Below are positions 25,067-33,590 of a DNA stretch of 64,000 bases, piece by piece. This DNA is from Spirosoma pollinicola (lineage in GTDB: Bacteria > Bacteroidota > Bacteroidia > Cytophagales > Spirosomataceae). The DNA lies in the NCBI RefSeq assembly GCF_002831565.1, contig NZ_CP025096.1:1674001-1738000 (forward strand), written 5' to 3'. The notes below the pieces were generated by a model. The model did no database searches. It saw nothing but the letters and a program-made list of their open reading frames with translations, and was not told the origin of the DNA. Positions within the stretch are counted from its first letter, which is position 1; each line of letters opens with the position of its first letter. Both the position numbers and the translations under genes were made by a program.

Positions 25067-26047
25067 CTATCCGCCCACCGAATAGCGCTTCGGTTTGATT
25101 CCGTACTGCTTTTCGAATTGGCGGCTAAAATGACTTAAATTCACGAAGCCCAGTTCGCTGCCCACCTCTGCTACCGAGTGGCCGCCGTGCTTCAGCAGAA
25201 ACGCGGCCTCCTCCAGCCGAGCTTTCTGGTAGTAATCGTAAATGCTGTCGCCAAAGAGTTGGCGAAACAATTCTTTCATTTTTGTCTGACTCAGGCCCCC
25301 GAATGTAGCCAGCGACGGCAAATGGGGCGGCTTGCTTAAGTCGGCCAGAATGGAGGCTCGAATTAGCAACAGCTTAACCAGGTCAGCTTTGTTGATGGGA
25401 CCATTTGACTTGGTTTCCCGGCGGAGTAGCTTCTCAAAAACCAGATAGACCAGTTCCTGCACTTTGATCTGGTAATAAAACAGGCTCAGGGCTCCGTCCG
25501 ATTGGGCATCCCGCAGTTGCCTTAGTATTTTTTCGATTGCCGGGTCCAGTCGTTCATACGCCAGAAAGCCCGGTTCACTGGACAAAATAGCCTGAACCGT
25601 TGCGTTGGGTTCGTTGACCTGAAGGACGCTTCGCAACCGGGATGCCGCTATGCCAATGACGGTAAAATAGATGGGCGTATGCGCCGGAAAACGGATGACC
25701 GAATCTAGTTGCGTCGACGAAATCTGAATGGCAAAGTCCGTATTTTTAGCCAGTAGTATCTGCCGTTCACGGGTGGACAATGGCACCAGCTGGTCGTGGC
25801 TGTGACAAATGATACTAATCAGGTCATACGGTTCCAGAGCCGGTCTGCGCCGGATAACAAACTCTTCCTTCAGGGTGTAGTGATGAATGAGTAATTTAAA
25901 GTCGGGTGCCAGGTTAATTTTTCTGATATAACCCGTACCCAGCGAAAGCGGTATGGAGAGTGTGTCGCCCTGAACCGGCGCGTGGAATTTATCGCTGAAA
26001 TAGGTCAGAAAATTAAAGTCAGGACTACTTGTAAAGGCTACTTCCAT
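25067..26047 (-). CDS. AraC-family transcriptional regulator
   Basis: The 326-residue protein has a C-terminal AraC DNA-binding domain: ARLEEAAFLLKHGGHSVAEV for the first helix-turn-helix and GFVNLSHFSRQFEKQYGIKP for the second. The N-terminal 220 residues would form a sensing or dimerisation domain of the ferric/siderophore-regulator (PchR-like) type; I cannot name a ligand. The gene for the MDR oxidoreductase lies 134 bases downstream and is a plausible target. Confidence 0.87.
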   Translation of the reverse strand: MEVAFTSSPDFNFLTYFSDKFHAPVQGDTLSIPLSLGTGYIRKINLAPDFKLLIHHYTLKEEFVIRRRPALEPYDLISIICHSHDQLVPLSTRERQILLAKNTDFAIQISSTQLDSVIRFPAHTPIYFTVIGIAASRLRSVLQVNEPNATVQAILSSEPGFLAYERLDPAIEKILRQLRDAQSDGALSLFYYQIKVQELVYLVFEKLLRRETKSNGPINKADLVKLLLIRASILADLSKPPHLPSLATFGGLSQTKMKELFRQLFGDSIYDYYQKARLEEAAFLLKHGGHSVAEVGSELGFVNLSHFSRQFEKQYGIKPKRYSVGG

Positions 26048-26105
26048 TGTTTACCGAGTCAATAAGCTGTCTACGTCCGTAACCAACTACCTGCGCTTTT
26101 ACTCG

Positions 26106-26810
26106 TTATATCTTACTCAAATACCTCGGAAACTGATCTTTCCAGACTGGCCAGTCGTGATTGCCCCAGGGGGTTATATCCAGCTGATGACGAATGCCTT
26201 TATGATTGAGAATACCCGAAATCTTGATGTTACTGTCTTTGCAAAAATCATATTCCGACGTACCCAACACGATATTCATGTGGTGTAGTTCTTTATTCGG
26301 GTCGTTGGGTAGATAGTCGGGTGGGTTATTGAAATAGACGTTTTCGTCGTAGTAGCCGCCCAGAAACGAACGAATATCGAAGGCCGCGCCCATCGTGAGC
26401 AGATGACCTACTTGCTCGGGGTGACGAAAAGCGAAATTCAAGGCATGATACCCACCAAAGGAAGCACCAGAAACGCCTATCTTCTGAACATTACACTCCC
26501 GCTGAATGCTCGGCACTAACTCTTCGTGCAAAAAACGATCATACAGCACATGATTCCAGATGCGGGTGCCGGGGTGTAGGTGTTTGGCATACCAGCTATC
26601 GCGGTCAACGCTGTCGATACAATATAATTTGACCTTTCCTGACTCAACAAACCAACGGGCCGTATCGGTCAGACCAAAGTCTTTGTATTCGTAATAATGC
26701 CCCATTGAGGTTGGGAAAAGCACGATCGGATACCCCCAGTTACCATAAACCAGCATCTCGATGTCGCGACCCAGATGGTGCGAATAGAATTTCCGATAAT
26801 CTTCCTGCAC
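26106..26810 (-). CDS. Esterase-family alpha/beta-hydrolase, cytoplasmic
   Basis: The protein has the nucleophile elbow GASFGGYHALN and a late NHDWPVW segment with the likely catalytic histidine, typical of the esterase D/Fes-like group (PF00756). The frame opens at a TTG at 26879, which would overlap the divergent gene region. I prefer the GTG at 26810, giving 234 residues beginning QEDYRKFYSHHLGRDIEML; a TTG at 26840 is also possible. No signal peptide. It is divergent from the secreted esterase gene at 26915. Confidence 0.8.
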   Translation of the reverse strand: MQEDYRKFYSHHLGRDIEMLVYGNWGYPIVLFPTSMGHYYEYKDFGLTDTARWFVESGKVKLYCIDSVDRDSWYAKHLHPGTRIWNHVLYDRFLHEELVPSIQRECNVQKIGVSGASFGGYHALNFAFRHPEQVGHLLTMGAAFDIRSFLGGYYDENVYFNNPPDYLPNDPNKELHHMNIVLGTSEYDFCKDSNIKISGILNHKGIRHQLDITPWGNHDWPVWKDQFPRYLSKI

Positions 26811-26914
26811 GATTGTGTTTGTTTGATGAGAACGACGCAAATTTCGTATGAAAATAGCCGAAATTGCTACTGCTGGCAAAAAACAGACCGGTATGCGCTA
26901 AAAAAATCTCAATT

Positions 26915-27796
26915 TTGCGTCACGTGATTGTACTTCTTTTGACATTATTTTCTCTTATGGCTGACTTTATACCGGCCCAAACTCGCCCTGAATCAATGAC
27001 CGAAACGGTTCAGTATAACGACTCTGTGCAGTCTGTTCCGCTCAATCGAACGGTTCATTTAACAATAATACTTCCTCCTGACTATCAGGCAACTACAAAG
27101 TTGTATCCAGTTTTATACCTGAATGACGGGCAGGATTTATCCCGTCTGCACATGCGTGAGGTTCTGGATTTACTTTATCTTAAAAAGGCGATTCAGCCGT
27201 TTGTACTGATCGCCATTCATGCGGGCGACCGGATTCAGGAATACGGAACGGCGGCTCAGGCAGATTATATGCACCGGGGTAGTAAGGCAGGCCTTTACAC
27301 CGACTTTGTGCTCACAGAATTATTACCTTATAGTAAAAAGCATTTTCGAGTTGTTACCAACCCAGATCAGTCAGTGTTTGCCGGGTTTTCGTTGGGTGGA
27401 TTATCGGCTTTCGACATCGTGTTTCATCATCCCGAACGGTTCAGTCGGGCCGGTGTGTTTTCTGGTTCGTTCTGGTGGCGCAGCAAAAGTACGGCCGATG
27501 GCTACCGCGACGAAACCGATCGGATTATGCATAATCTGGTTCGAAAAGGGGCATATCATAAGAATCTAAATTTCTGGTTTGAGACAGGAACGGAAGACGA
27601 AACCAGCGACCGGAATAACAATGGTATTATCGACTCAATTGATGATACAACGGACCTGATCGATGAGTTAACCAAAAAAGGCTACCCGCGTGAACAGGCT
27701 ATCCGCTATGTCGAACTGACAGGCGGTAAGCACAATCAGGAAACATGGAGCGCTATTATGCCTGATTTTCTAACGTGGGCGTTTGGTACTAAATAG
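26915..27796 (+). CDS. Secreted esterase of the Fes/esterase D-like family
   Basis: The protein shows PVLYLNDGQDL, the nucleophile motif GFSLGGLSAF, and TGGKHNQETW with the likely catalytic histidine, matching the PF00756 esterases. The frame starts at a TTG at 26864; the TTG at 26915 gives MRHVIVLLLTLFSLMADFIPAQ, a good signal peptide, and the GTG at 26924 would too. An acidic DRNNNGIIDSIDD loop resembles a dockerin-like calcium loop. Substrate unknown; nearby genes for a glucanase and other esterases suggest polysaccharide or ester degradation outside the cytoplasm. Confidence 0.8.
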   Translation: MRHVIVLLLTLFSLMADFIPAQTRPESMTETVQYNDSVQSVPLNRTVHLTIILPPDYQATTKLYPVLYLNDGQDLSRLHMREVLDLLYLKKAIQPFVLIAIHAGDRIQEYGTAAQADYMHRGSKAGLYTDFVLTELLPYSKKHFRVVTNPDQSVFAGFSLGGLSAFDIVFHHPERFSRAGVFSGSFWWRSKSTADGYRDETDRIMHNLVRKGAYHKNLNFWFETGTEDETSDRNNNGIIDSIDDTTDLIDELTKKGYPREQAIRYVELTGGKHNQETWSAIMPDFLTWAFGTK

Positions 27797-27848
27797 TAAC
27801 CGGAGCTATGGTGTTCCGGCAAAAAAAAGATGTAGACTCTGAGCAAGC

Positions 27849-28673
27849 ATGAGAAACATACTATTTATAAATGCTGCGGTTGTACTGGTTTTCCTGGCTT
27901 GTAAAACCCATGATGTTGCTTTGCCGGTAACTATGGGTGGTGCTACCGACACTCGAAAGCTCATCTGGTCTGATGAATTTAATGAACCCGGTCTGCCCGA
28001 TTCAACAAATTGGAAATACGAGGTAGGTGGAAACGGCTGGGGAAACAATGAATTGCAGTATTATACCGATCAACGAACCGAAAACGCTCGGGTAGAAAAC
28101 GGCAAACTTATTATTGAGGCCCGAAAAGAAGATTACAAAGGGAGTAAGTATACATCGGCCCGACTGGTAACGCAAGGTAAGGTCGAGTGGAAACATGGCC
28201 GAATTGAAGCCTTAGCCAAACTGCCCGCCGGACGGGGCACATGGCCCGCTATCTGGATGTTGGGTAAGGATATTACAAAAGTAGGCTGGCCCAAGGGTGG
28301 GGAAATTGACATTATGGAACACGTGGGCTATGACGAAGGCGTTGTTCATGGCACCATTCATAGCGAGGCCTATAACCACGTCAAGAAAACGCAAAAAGGA
28401 GGGGAGGTAAGGGTCAAAAACGTAGCGACAGAATTTCACCTCTACGCGATCGAGTGGACTGCCGACCAGATAGATTTTTTTGTGGATGATCAGAAATATT
28501 ACACTGTTCAAAGAGCAGTGCTGGGCAGTGAGGTTGAGGAGTGGCCTTTTGAACAGCCATTTTTCCTGATTCTAAATATGGCCGTTGGTGGCAACTGGGG
28601 CGGTCAGAAAGGGGTGGATGAAAGCATCTGGCCGCAACGGATGGAAGTTGATTATGTGCGGGTATATCAGTAG
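27849..28673 (+). CDS. GH16 glycoside hydrolase (beta-glucanase-like), lipoprotein
   Basis: The 274-residue protein has a lipoprotein signal with Cys18 in VFLAC. The GH16 catalytic motif GEIDIMEHVG is at 151-160 with E152, D154 and E157 in the ExDxxE pattern, and GTWPAIWML precedes it. GH16 enzymes of this type cleave beta-1,3 or mixed-linkage beta-glucans such as laminarin. The final LNMAVGGNWGG and EVDYVRVYQ strands complete the beta-jelly-roll, so the gene is intact. It probably faces the periplasm or the cell surface. Confidence 0.93.
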   Translation: MRNILFINAAVVLVFLACKTHDVALPVTMGGATDTRKLIWSDEFNEPGLPDSTNWKYEVGGNGWGNNELQYYTDQRTENARVENGKLIIEARKEDYKGSKYTSARLVTQGKVEWKHGRIEALAKLPAGRGTWPAIWMLGKDITKVGWPKGGEIDIMEHVGYDEGVVHGTIHSEAYNHVKKTQKGGEVRVKNVATEFHLYAIEWTADQIDFFVDDQKYYTVQRAVLGSEVEEWPFEQPFFLILNMAVGGNWGGQKGVDESIWPQRMEVDYVRVYQ

Positions 28674-28681
28674 TAAGTTTG
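28674..28681 (+). promoter_or_regulatory. Putative -7 box (TAAGTTTG) of the 28717 gene
   Basis: TAAGTTTG fits the Bacteroidota -7 consensus TAnnTTTG and lies 35 bases before the ATG at 28717. A TTG at 28648-28650, 23 bases upstream, could serve as the -33 element. It begins right after the GH16 stop. Confidence 0.5.
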
Positions 28682-28716
28682 TATATTTCTCGCTGATAAT
28701 CAACCTGCCTTCTCTC

Positions 28717-30444
28717 ATGAAATACGCGCTACTCATCTTTAGTGGGCTGCTTGCTCAGGTATTGTATGCCCAGTCATCCGTTGGCCCGGTATCATTCTCT
28801 GTCTCTTTCCCCGTTTCGAAAAGTAAAGTCCCACTCGATGGACGCGTACTCCTTATACTCGCAAAAACGAACAAGCCCGAACCTCGTGAGCAGGTGAGTG
28901 ACGCGGTAGAAACCGCTCAACTGTTCGGCCTTGATGTAAATGAGCTGCAATCAGGTCAAAAGGTAGTTGTTGATGGTACTAGTTTTGGTTATCCAAAACG
29001 GAGTTTAACCGACATCACGCCCGGCGATTATTATGTGCAGGCCGTTTTGCACAAATACGAGACATTCAAACGGAAAGATGGCCATACCGTAAAATTGCCG
29101 ATGGATAGGGGCGAAGGCCAGAATTGGCGGACGGCGCCGGGAAACCTGTATAGTAAACCTCAGAAAATCAGGATTAACACCGGATCAAGGCAGTCTTTTT
29201 CCGTTGTCATGGATCAGGAGAATCCACCCCTCGATGCGCCCAAAGACACGAAGTTTATAAAACATATCAAAATCCAAAGTAAACGCCTGACCGAGTTTTG
29301 GGGCAGACCAATGTACCTCGGAGCGCACGTATTGATTCCGGCTGGCTTTGATGAACATCCCGAAGCACACTACCCTATTTGCATCAACCACGGCCATTTT
29401 CCATCCGATTTTGACGGTTTCAGCGAAACGCCCCCACCCGCCAATATGGATACAACCGACTATGTTGAGCGATTCAAGATTCATGGATACAAGAAAATCG
29501 TAGCCCAGGAAGCCTATGATTTCTATAAAAAGTGGACGAGTAAGACCTTCCCCCGTATGTTGATCGTTGAGATTCAACACGCAAACCCTTATTATGACGA
29601 CTCGTATGCCGTGAACTCCGAGAATCTCGGGCCGTATGGCGATGCTATTATGTATGAACTCCTGCCCGAAATAGAAAAACGGTTCCGGGGAATTGGCAAG
29701 GGTTGGGCGCGTTTTACCTATGGCGGCAGCACGGGTGGCTGGGAGGCACTGGCTGCACAGGTATTCTATCCCGATGAGTTCAATGGTTGCTTTGCTGCCT
29801 GTCCTGATCCAATCGCATTTGATGCTTATACCGTATTCAATCTATACAAAGACAAAAACGCTTACTATGCCGAGGGACCTTTTCGGCGGACGCCCCGACC
29901 TGGGCAGCGAAATTACCTTGGGCAGGTTAAAGTGACGGTCGAAGAAACGAACCATCGTGAACTTGCGCTCGGTACGCATTCGCGCTCCGGCGATCAGTTC
30001 GACATTTGGGAGGCCGTCTATTCACCTGTGGGACCGGATGGCTATCCAAAACGGATTTGGGATAAGCTAACGGGCGCTATTGACCCCACTGTCGCCAACT
30101 ATTGGAAAGATCATTATGACTTGCTCCATATTCTTCGGCGCGACTGGAAAACTCTTGGTCCTAAAGTGACAGGCAAAATCCACATCTATTGCGGAGACAT
30201 GGACAATTATTACCTCAACAACGCCGTCTATCTGATGGAGGATTTTTTAAAGAGTACTAAAAATCCATCTGCCGTCAGCGAAGTTGCCTATGGTGATCGA
30301 GCCGAACACTGCTGGAATGGTGATCCTACACAGCCAAACTACATCAGCCGCCTTCGTTACAACACGTTGTACATCGACAAAATCCTAAAGAGGATTGACG
30401 AATCTGCACCAAAAGGGGCCGACGTGAAAAGCTGGCGATATTGA
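28717..30444 (+). CDS. Large secreted alpha/beta-hydrolase (esterase-like), 575 aa
   Basis: The start is the ATG at 28717 (MKYALLIFSGLLAQVLYAQ), a signal peptide; the frame runs 44 codons further upstream but that part overlaps the GH16 gene. The first about 200 residues look like beta-sandwich domains. The C-terminal hydrolase has the nucleophile GGSTGGWE (S338), an acid in CGDMDNYYL (D494 or D496) and H531 in AEHCWNG. I do not know the substrate. The run of secreted hydrolases from 26106 to 30444 suggests a small degradation cluster. Confidence 0.82.
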   Translation: MKYALLIFSGLLAQVLYAQSSVGPVSFSVSFPVSKSKVPLDGRVLLILAKTNKPEPREQVSDAVETAQLFGLDVNELQSGQKVVVDGTSFGYPKRSLTDITPGDYYVQAVLHKYETFKRKDGHTVKLPMDRGEGQNWRTAPGNLYSKPQKIRINTGSRQSFSVVMDQENPPLDAPKDTKFIKHIKIQSKRLTEFWGRPMYLGAHVLIPAGFDEHPEAHYPICINHGHFPSDFDGFSETPPPANMDTTDYVERFKIHGYKKIVAQEAYDFYKKWTSKTFPRMLIVEIQHANPYYDDSYAVNSENLGPYGDAIMYELLPEIEKRFRGIGKGWARFTYGGSTGGWEALAAQVFYPDEFNGCFAACPDPIAFDAYTVFNLYKDKNAYYAEGPFRRTPRPGQRNYLGQVKVTVEETNHRELALGTHSRSGDQFDIWEAVYSPVGPDGYPKRIWDKLTGAIDPTVANYWKDHYDLLHILRRDWKTLGPKVTGKIHIYCGDMDNYYLNNAVYLMEDFLKSTKNPSAVSEVAYGDRAEHCWNGDPTQPNYISRLRYNTLYIDKILKRIDESAPKGADVKSWRY

Positions 30445-30480
30445 TAGGATGTATGATATATGTATCCGTAAGGAAATATA

Positions 30481-31515
30481 TCATATAGCCTTTAAAAAGG
30501 CCATCATATCTACACCATCGGCATAGTCGCTGAGGCCGGGGCGCTGGGTTTTTCCAAATGGAACACTACCCGGATACCAACCCTGGGCTGAGGCTACAAC
30601 CTGAATCTGGTCTGCATGACTATTGAACCAGGCAGCTGCATCGTCCTGTGTTTTGTAGGTTTGGAAATACAGCACCGAAATAGGAGAGACCAGTGCATCA
30701 TTTTCCGTTACCAGCAAATAGCCATTATCCAGATGCGGAACGGCATTGATCAGGTAGATCGACTTATTGTAGTCGTAGTTGTTCTGGTACTTGTGATTGT
30801 TCAGATAGATAGAAACCTGTGGCTCCAGTGTGCGTAACAAGGGCGTAAAATCATATCCTTCCGGCACCAGAATGGTAGAGATATTTCGGCATCCCAGGCC
30901 GTAATAATCGGAAATGTCGTGGCTAAGTTTTAAAAACTCGTCTTCACTTTCTTCACCCATCAATAGCCCAACCGACGTTCTGTTCTTACGAATTATGTGC
31001 GGTTTTTTAGCAAAGTAATACTCAAAGTAACGAGCTGTGTTATTGCTTCCGGTTGCGATATAAGCCTCGGCCGCATTTAATCGATCGGCTTCATCAATTA
31101 AATCGCTAAAATTAGGATTGATCTCCTTTAATTTTTGTATTAAATAGTGGATTAGTACAAAATCCTGGCTACTTAATTTAGCCATTAGTTTATGGCCGCT
31201 CACTAAAACGCAAAGCATGTCATGAAAACCAACGGCCGGGATATTTCCCGCCATGATTACACCAACCGCACGAGGAACTTTAGTTTGGCTGTTGACTGAT
31301 TCATCAATATATTGATTTGCCCAGGCAGTAAGTTTATCGGCCACTAGAAACTCACTGGCAATTGCCCGAAGAGAATTCAGTGAGTTATTTAGTGTAAACC
31401 AGTTATTTTTATAATTAGCTTGTTGAGCGATTTCGTTAAGTTCGGGTTGGGCATCAGTCGAGCGAATAAAGTCGCCCAGGGTAATAAATGTTTGTAGTCG
31501 TTCCTGTAAAAGCAT
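30481..31515 (-). CDS. Acyl-CoA reductase (LuxC-like family)
   Basis: The 344-residue protein matches the LuxC-type acyl-CoA reductases (PF05893), with VGVIMAGNIPAVGFHDMLCV early and GCRNISTILVPEGYDF around the catalytic cysteine. The ATG at 31515 is chosen over a TTG at 31530. In Bacteroidota this gene usually neighbours the dicluster ferredoxin gene, as here (divergent, 31650). No other lux genes are present, so bioluminescence is not implied. It probably makes fatty aldehydes from acyl-CoA or acyl-ACP in the cytoplasm. Confidence 0.88.
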   Translation of the reverse strand: MLLQERLQTFITLGDFIRSTDAQPELNEIAQQANYKNNWFTLNNSLNSLRAIASEFLVADKLTAWANQYIDESVNSQTKVPRAVGVIMAGNIPAVGFHDMLCVLVSGHKLMAKLSSQDFVLIHYLIQKLKEINPNFSDLIDEADRLNAAEAYIATGSNNTARYFEYYFAKKPHIIRKNRTSVGLLMGEESEDEFLKLSHDISDYYGLGCRNISTILVPEGYDFTPLLRTLEPQVSIYLNNHKYQNNYDYNKSIYLINAVPHLDNGYLLVTENDALVSPISVLYFQTYKTQDDAAAWFNSHADQIQVVASAQGWYPGSVPFGKTQRPGLSDYADGVDMMAFLKAI

Positions 31516-31567
31516 GAATTGGATAAACAAATGGAATACACCATCAACTAATGTAATGAAATATTAG

Positions 31568-31598
31568 TTTGTCGCCAACCTTTAAATAATTATATTTG
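31568..31598 (+). promoter_or_regulatory. Bacteroidota-type promoter of the ferredoxin gene
   Basis: TTTG at 31568-31571 and TATATTTG at 31591-31598 are separated by 19 bases, a near-perfect match to the -33/-7 consensus TTTG-N19-TAnnTTTG. Transcription would start near 31605, giving a leader of about 45 bases before the ATG at 31650. This is the clearest promoter in the window. Confidence 0.75.
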
Positions 31599-31613
31599 TT
31601 GTTCAATTTGTAA

Positions 31614-32000
<387 letters not shown>

Positions 32001-32024
32001 AAATACACATACACTCATTTTTGA

Positions 32025-32056
32025 TAAGGCTCAACCAGTTTACTGGTTGAGCCTTA
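32025..32056 (+). terminator. Intrinsic terminator of the ferredoxin gene
   Basis: A perfect 14-bp stem (32025-32038 with 32043-32056) with a 4-base loop lies 24 bases after the ferredoxin stop and is followed by a T-rich stretch. Confidence 0.88.
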
Positions 32057-32351
32057 TTGTATTTTAGCTATATATAGTTAATAAAATAGGCCATTTGAGA
32101 TAGTTAATCATGAATGAGTAAGAGAATAATATTTGGTCAATAGGGGTATATACAAAATATAATAAAAAATATTATTATGCCATAATTCAGGTATTTATCC
32201 CTGAATTAATAGTAGTTTTTCAACTAAATTGGCTATTTTTTAGCTAAATGCATAATTATTTTGGGTTGACTGTTGCGTAGGATAATTTATGTGACAAAAT
32301 TTGCTTCGAAATAAGACCACAGCAAAAGTTATCTACAACCGAATAAAGAGT
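32057..32351. other. AT-rich leader region of the porin-amt operon
   Basis: Very AT-rich gap of about 295 bases with no gene. It contains a possible sigma-54 promoter (separate entry) and an ATAATATT-type stretch around 32155-32180 that may help DNA bending. The porin ATG at 32352 closes it. Confidence 0.5.
32261..32276 (+). promoter_or_regulatory. Possible sigma-54 promoter of the porin-amt operon
   Basis: TTGGGTTGACTGTTGC has GG (32263-32264) and GC (32275-32276) separated by exactly 10 bases, with TTGC at the -12 side as in TTGGCACG-N4-TTGC; the CAC part is not conserved. Transcription would start near 32287, 65 bases before the ATG. Nitrogen-linked genes are classic sigma-54 targets. Confidence 0.35.
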
Positions 32352-33527
32352 ATGAAAAAAACAATTTTACTTGTTAGTTCTTTGTTTTTGGGTTTTACCG
32401 CTCAAGCTCAGGATACCACCGCCACTGCAACACCTGGAAAATTCACTTTCTCAGGGTATATGGACACGTATTATTTTGGAAACTTCAATAACCCCAAAAG
32501 CCAATCGAACCTAGGGTTGAATGGCACGGGCGTAGGTAATGCACGGGCATTCGACCAGCGAGCCGGGCAGTTCGGTATTGGATTGGTTCAGGCCAAAGCG
32601 GTCTATTCGGCCAGCAAAGTTGATGCTGTAATGGATTTGACTTTTGGTCCCTTCTCTGACTTAGGTAACTACGGTAACTACATCGGACCGCTTGGACCGG
32701 GTTCTACCTCACTGGCTATCAAACAAGCCTACATTACTTACAAAGCAACAAGCAAATTATCGTTTACGGCTGGCCAGTTCGGTACACACATTGGCTATGA
32801 AGTCATTGATGCACCCGTTAACTACAACTATTCGCTGTCTAACCTCTTCAACAACGGTCCGTTCTATCACATAGGTCTGAAAGCGCAATACGCCTTTAGT
32901 GACCGGGCTTCGTTGATGGTTGGTTTGGTGAACAACGTTGATAACCTTAACGACAACAACAAAAAGAAAGGGCTGATCGGGCAACTCTTCTTCGCTCCGG
33001 TTTCCGGCTGGAATGTGTACCTGAACGCAATTGTATCAAATGAAGCTTCAAATGACGTTCTCAACACAAATGGTACTGTGGCTGTTCCGGCTGGTGATGC
33101 GTCTTACCAATTGTTCGATTTAACGACCACTTATCAGGTGACGTCTAAGTTCTTCCTTGGCCTGAATGCGGCATCTGGTTCGCAAAAGGGCGATTACCAG
33201 GGATACGGCGGGCCATTGACATCGAAAAGCTGGGGCGGTGTAGCTGTCTATTCTAACTACGCCTTCACCGACAAATTTGGACTTGGTGTTCGTTACGAAA
33301 CATTTGATAACAAAAATGGTGCTCGTGCCCTGACAGATGCGGCTGGTAACGGCGCCAGTGTTAATTCCATTACCGTAACCGGGAACATTACTGCTGCCGA
33401 TGGTCACCTGCTGTTCAAGCCAGAACTACGTATTGACAGCTACTCGGCTAACAAATTTGAGAAAAACGATGGTTCGTTAACGACCTCTCAGGCTACGCTT
33501 GGTATGGCCGCCATCTTCAAGTTCTAA
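32352..33527 (+). CDS. Outer-membrane beta-barrel porin, upstream of amt
   Basis: The 391-residue protein starts at the ATG at 32352 (MKKTILLVSSLFLGFTAQAQ), a clear signal peptide; an earlier start at 32301 would spoil it. The mature protein is built of alternating strands (FTFSGYMDTYYFGNF, KLSFTAGQFGTHIGYEV) and ends with a phenylalanine-terminated strand (AAIFKF), the outer-membrane insertion signal. It resembles the OmpL/BBP2-type porin family. It is followed by amt after 63 bases with no terminator, so the two are probably cotranscribed and the barrel may admit ammonium or small amines. Confidence 0.87.
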   Translation: MKKTILLVSSLFLGFTAQAQDTTATATPGKFTFSGYMDTYYFGNFNNPKSQSNLGLNGTGVGNARAFDQRAGQFGIGLVQAKAVYSASKVDAVMDLTFGPFSDLGNYGNYIGPLGPGSTSLAIKQAYITYKATSKLSFTAGQFGTHIGYEVIDAPVNYNYSLSNLFNNGPFYHIGLKAQYAFSDRASLMVGLVNNVDNLNDNNKKKGLIGQLFFAPVSGWNVYLNAIVSNEASNDVLNTNGTVAVPAGDASYQLFDLTTTYQVTSKFFLGLNAASGSQKGDYQGYGGPLTSKSWGGVAVYSNYAFTDKFGLGVRYETFDNKNGARALTDAAGNGASVNSITVTGNITAADGHLLFKPELRIDSYSANKFEKNDGSLTTSQATLGMAAIFKF

Positions 33528-33590
33528 TATCTTCTTCTCATTTTCTTAACCCTAATGTCTCACTAGTACAACAAAAAACCCTCAAGTCCT

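Noticed and set aside
28585-28716. Extension of the large hydrolase into the GH16 gene
   Set aside because: The ATG at 28717 starts a normal signal peptide; the extension is translated from GH16 coding sequence in another frame.
30481-31515. Bioluminescence locus because of the LuxC-like gene
   Set aside because: No luxA, luxB, luxD or luxE is present and LuxC-type reductases are widespread in non-luminous Bacteroidota.
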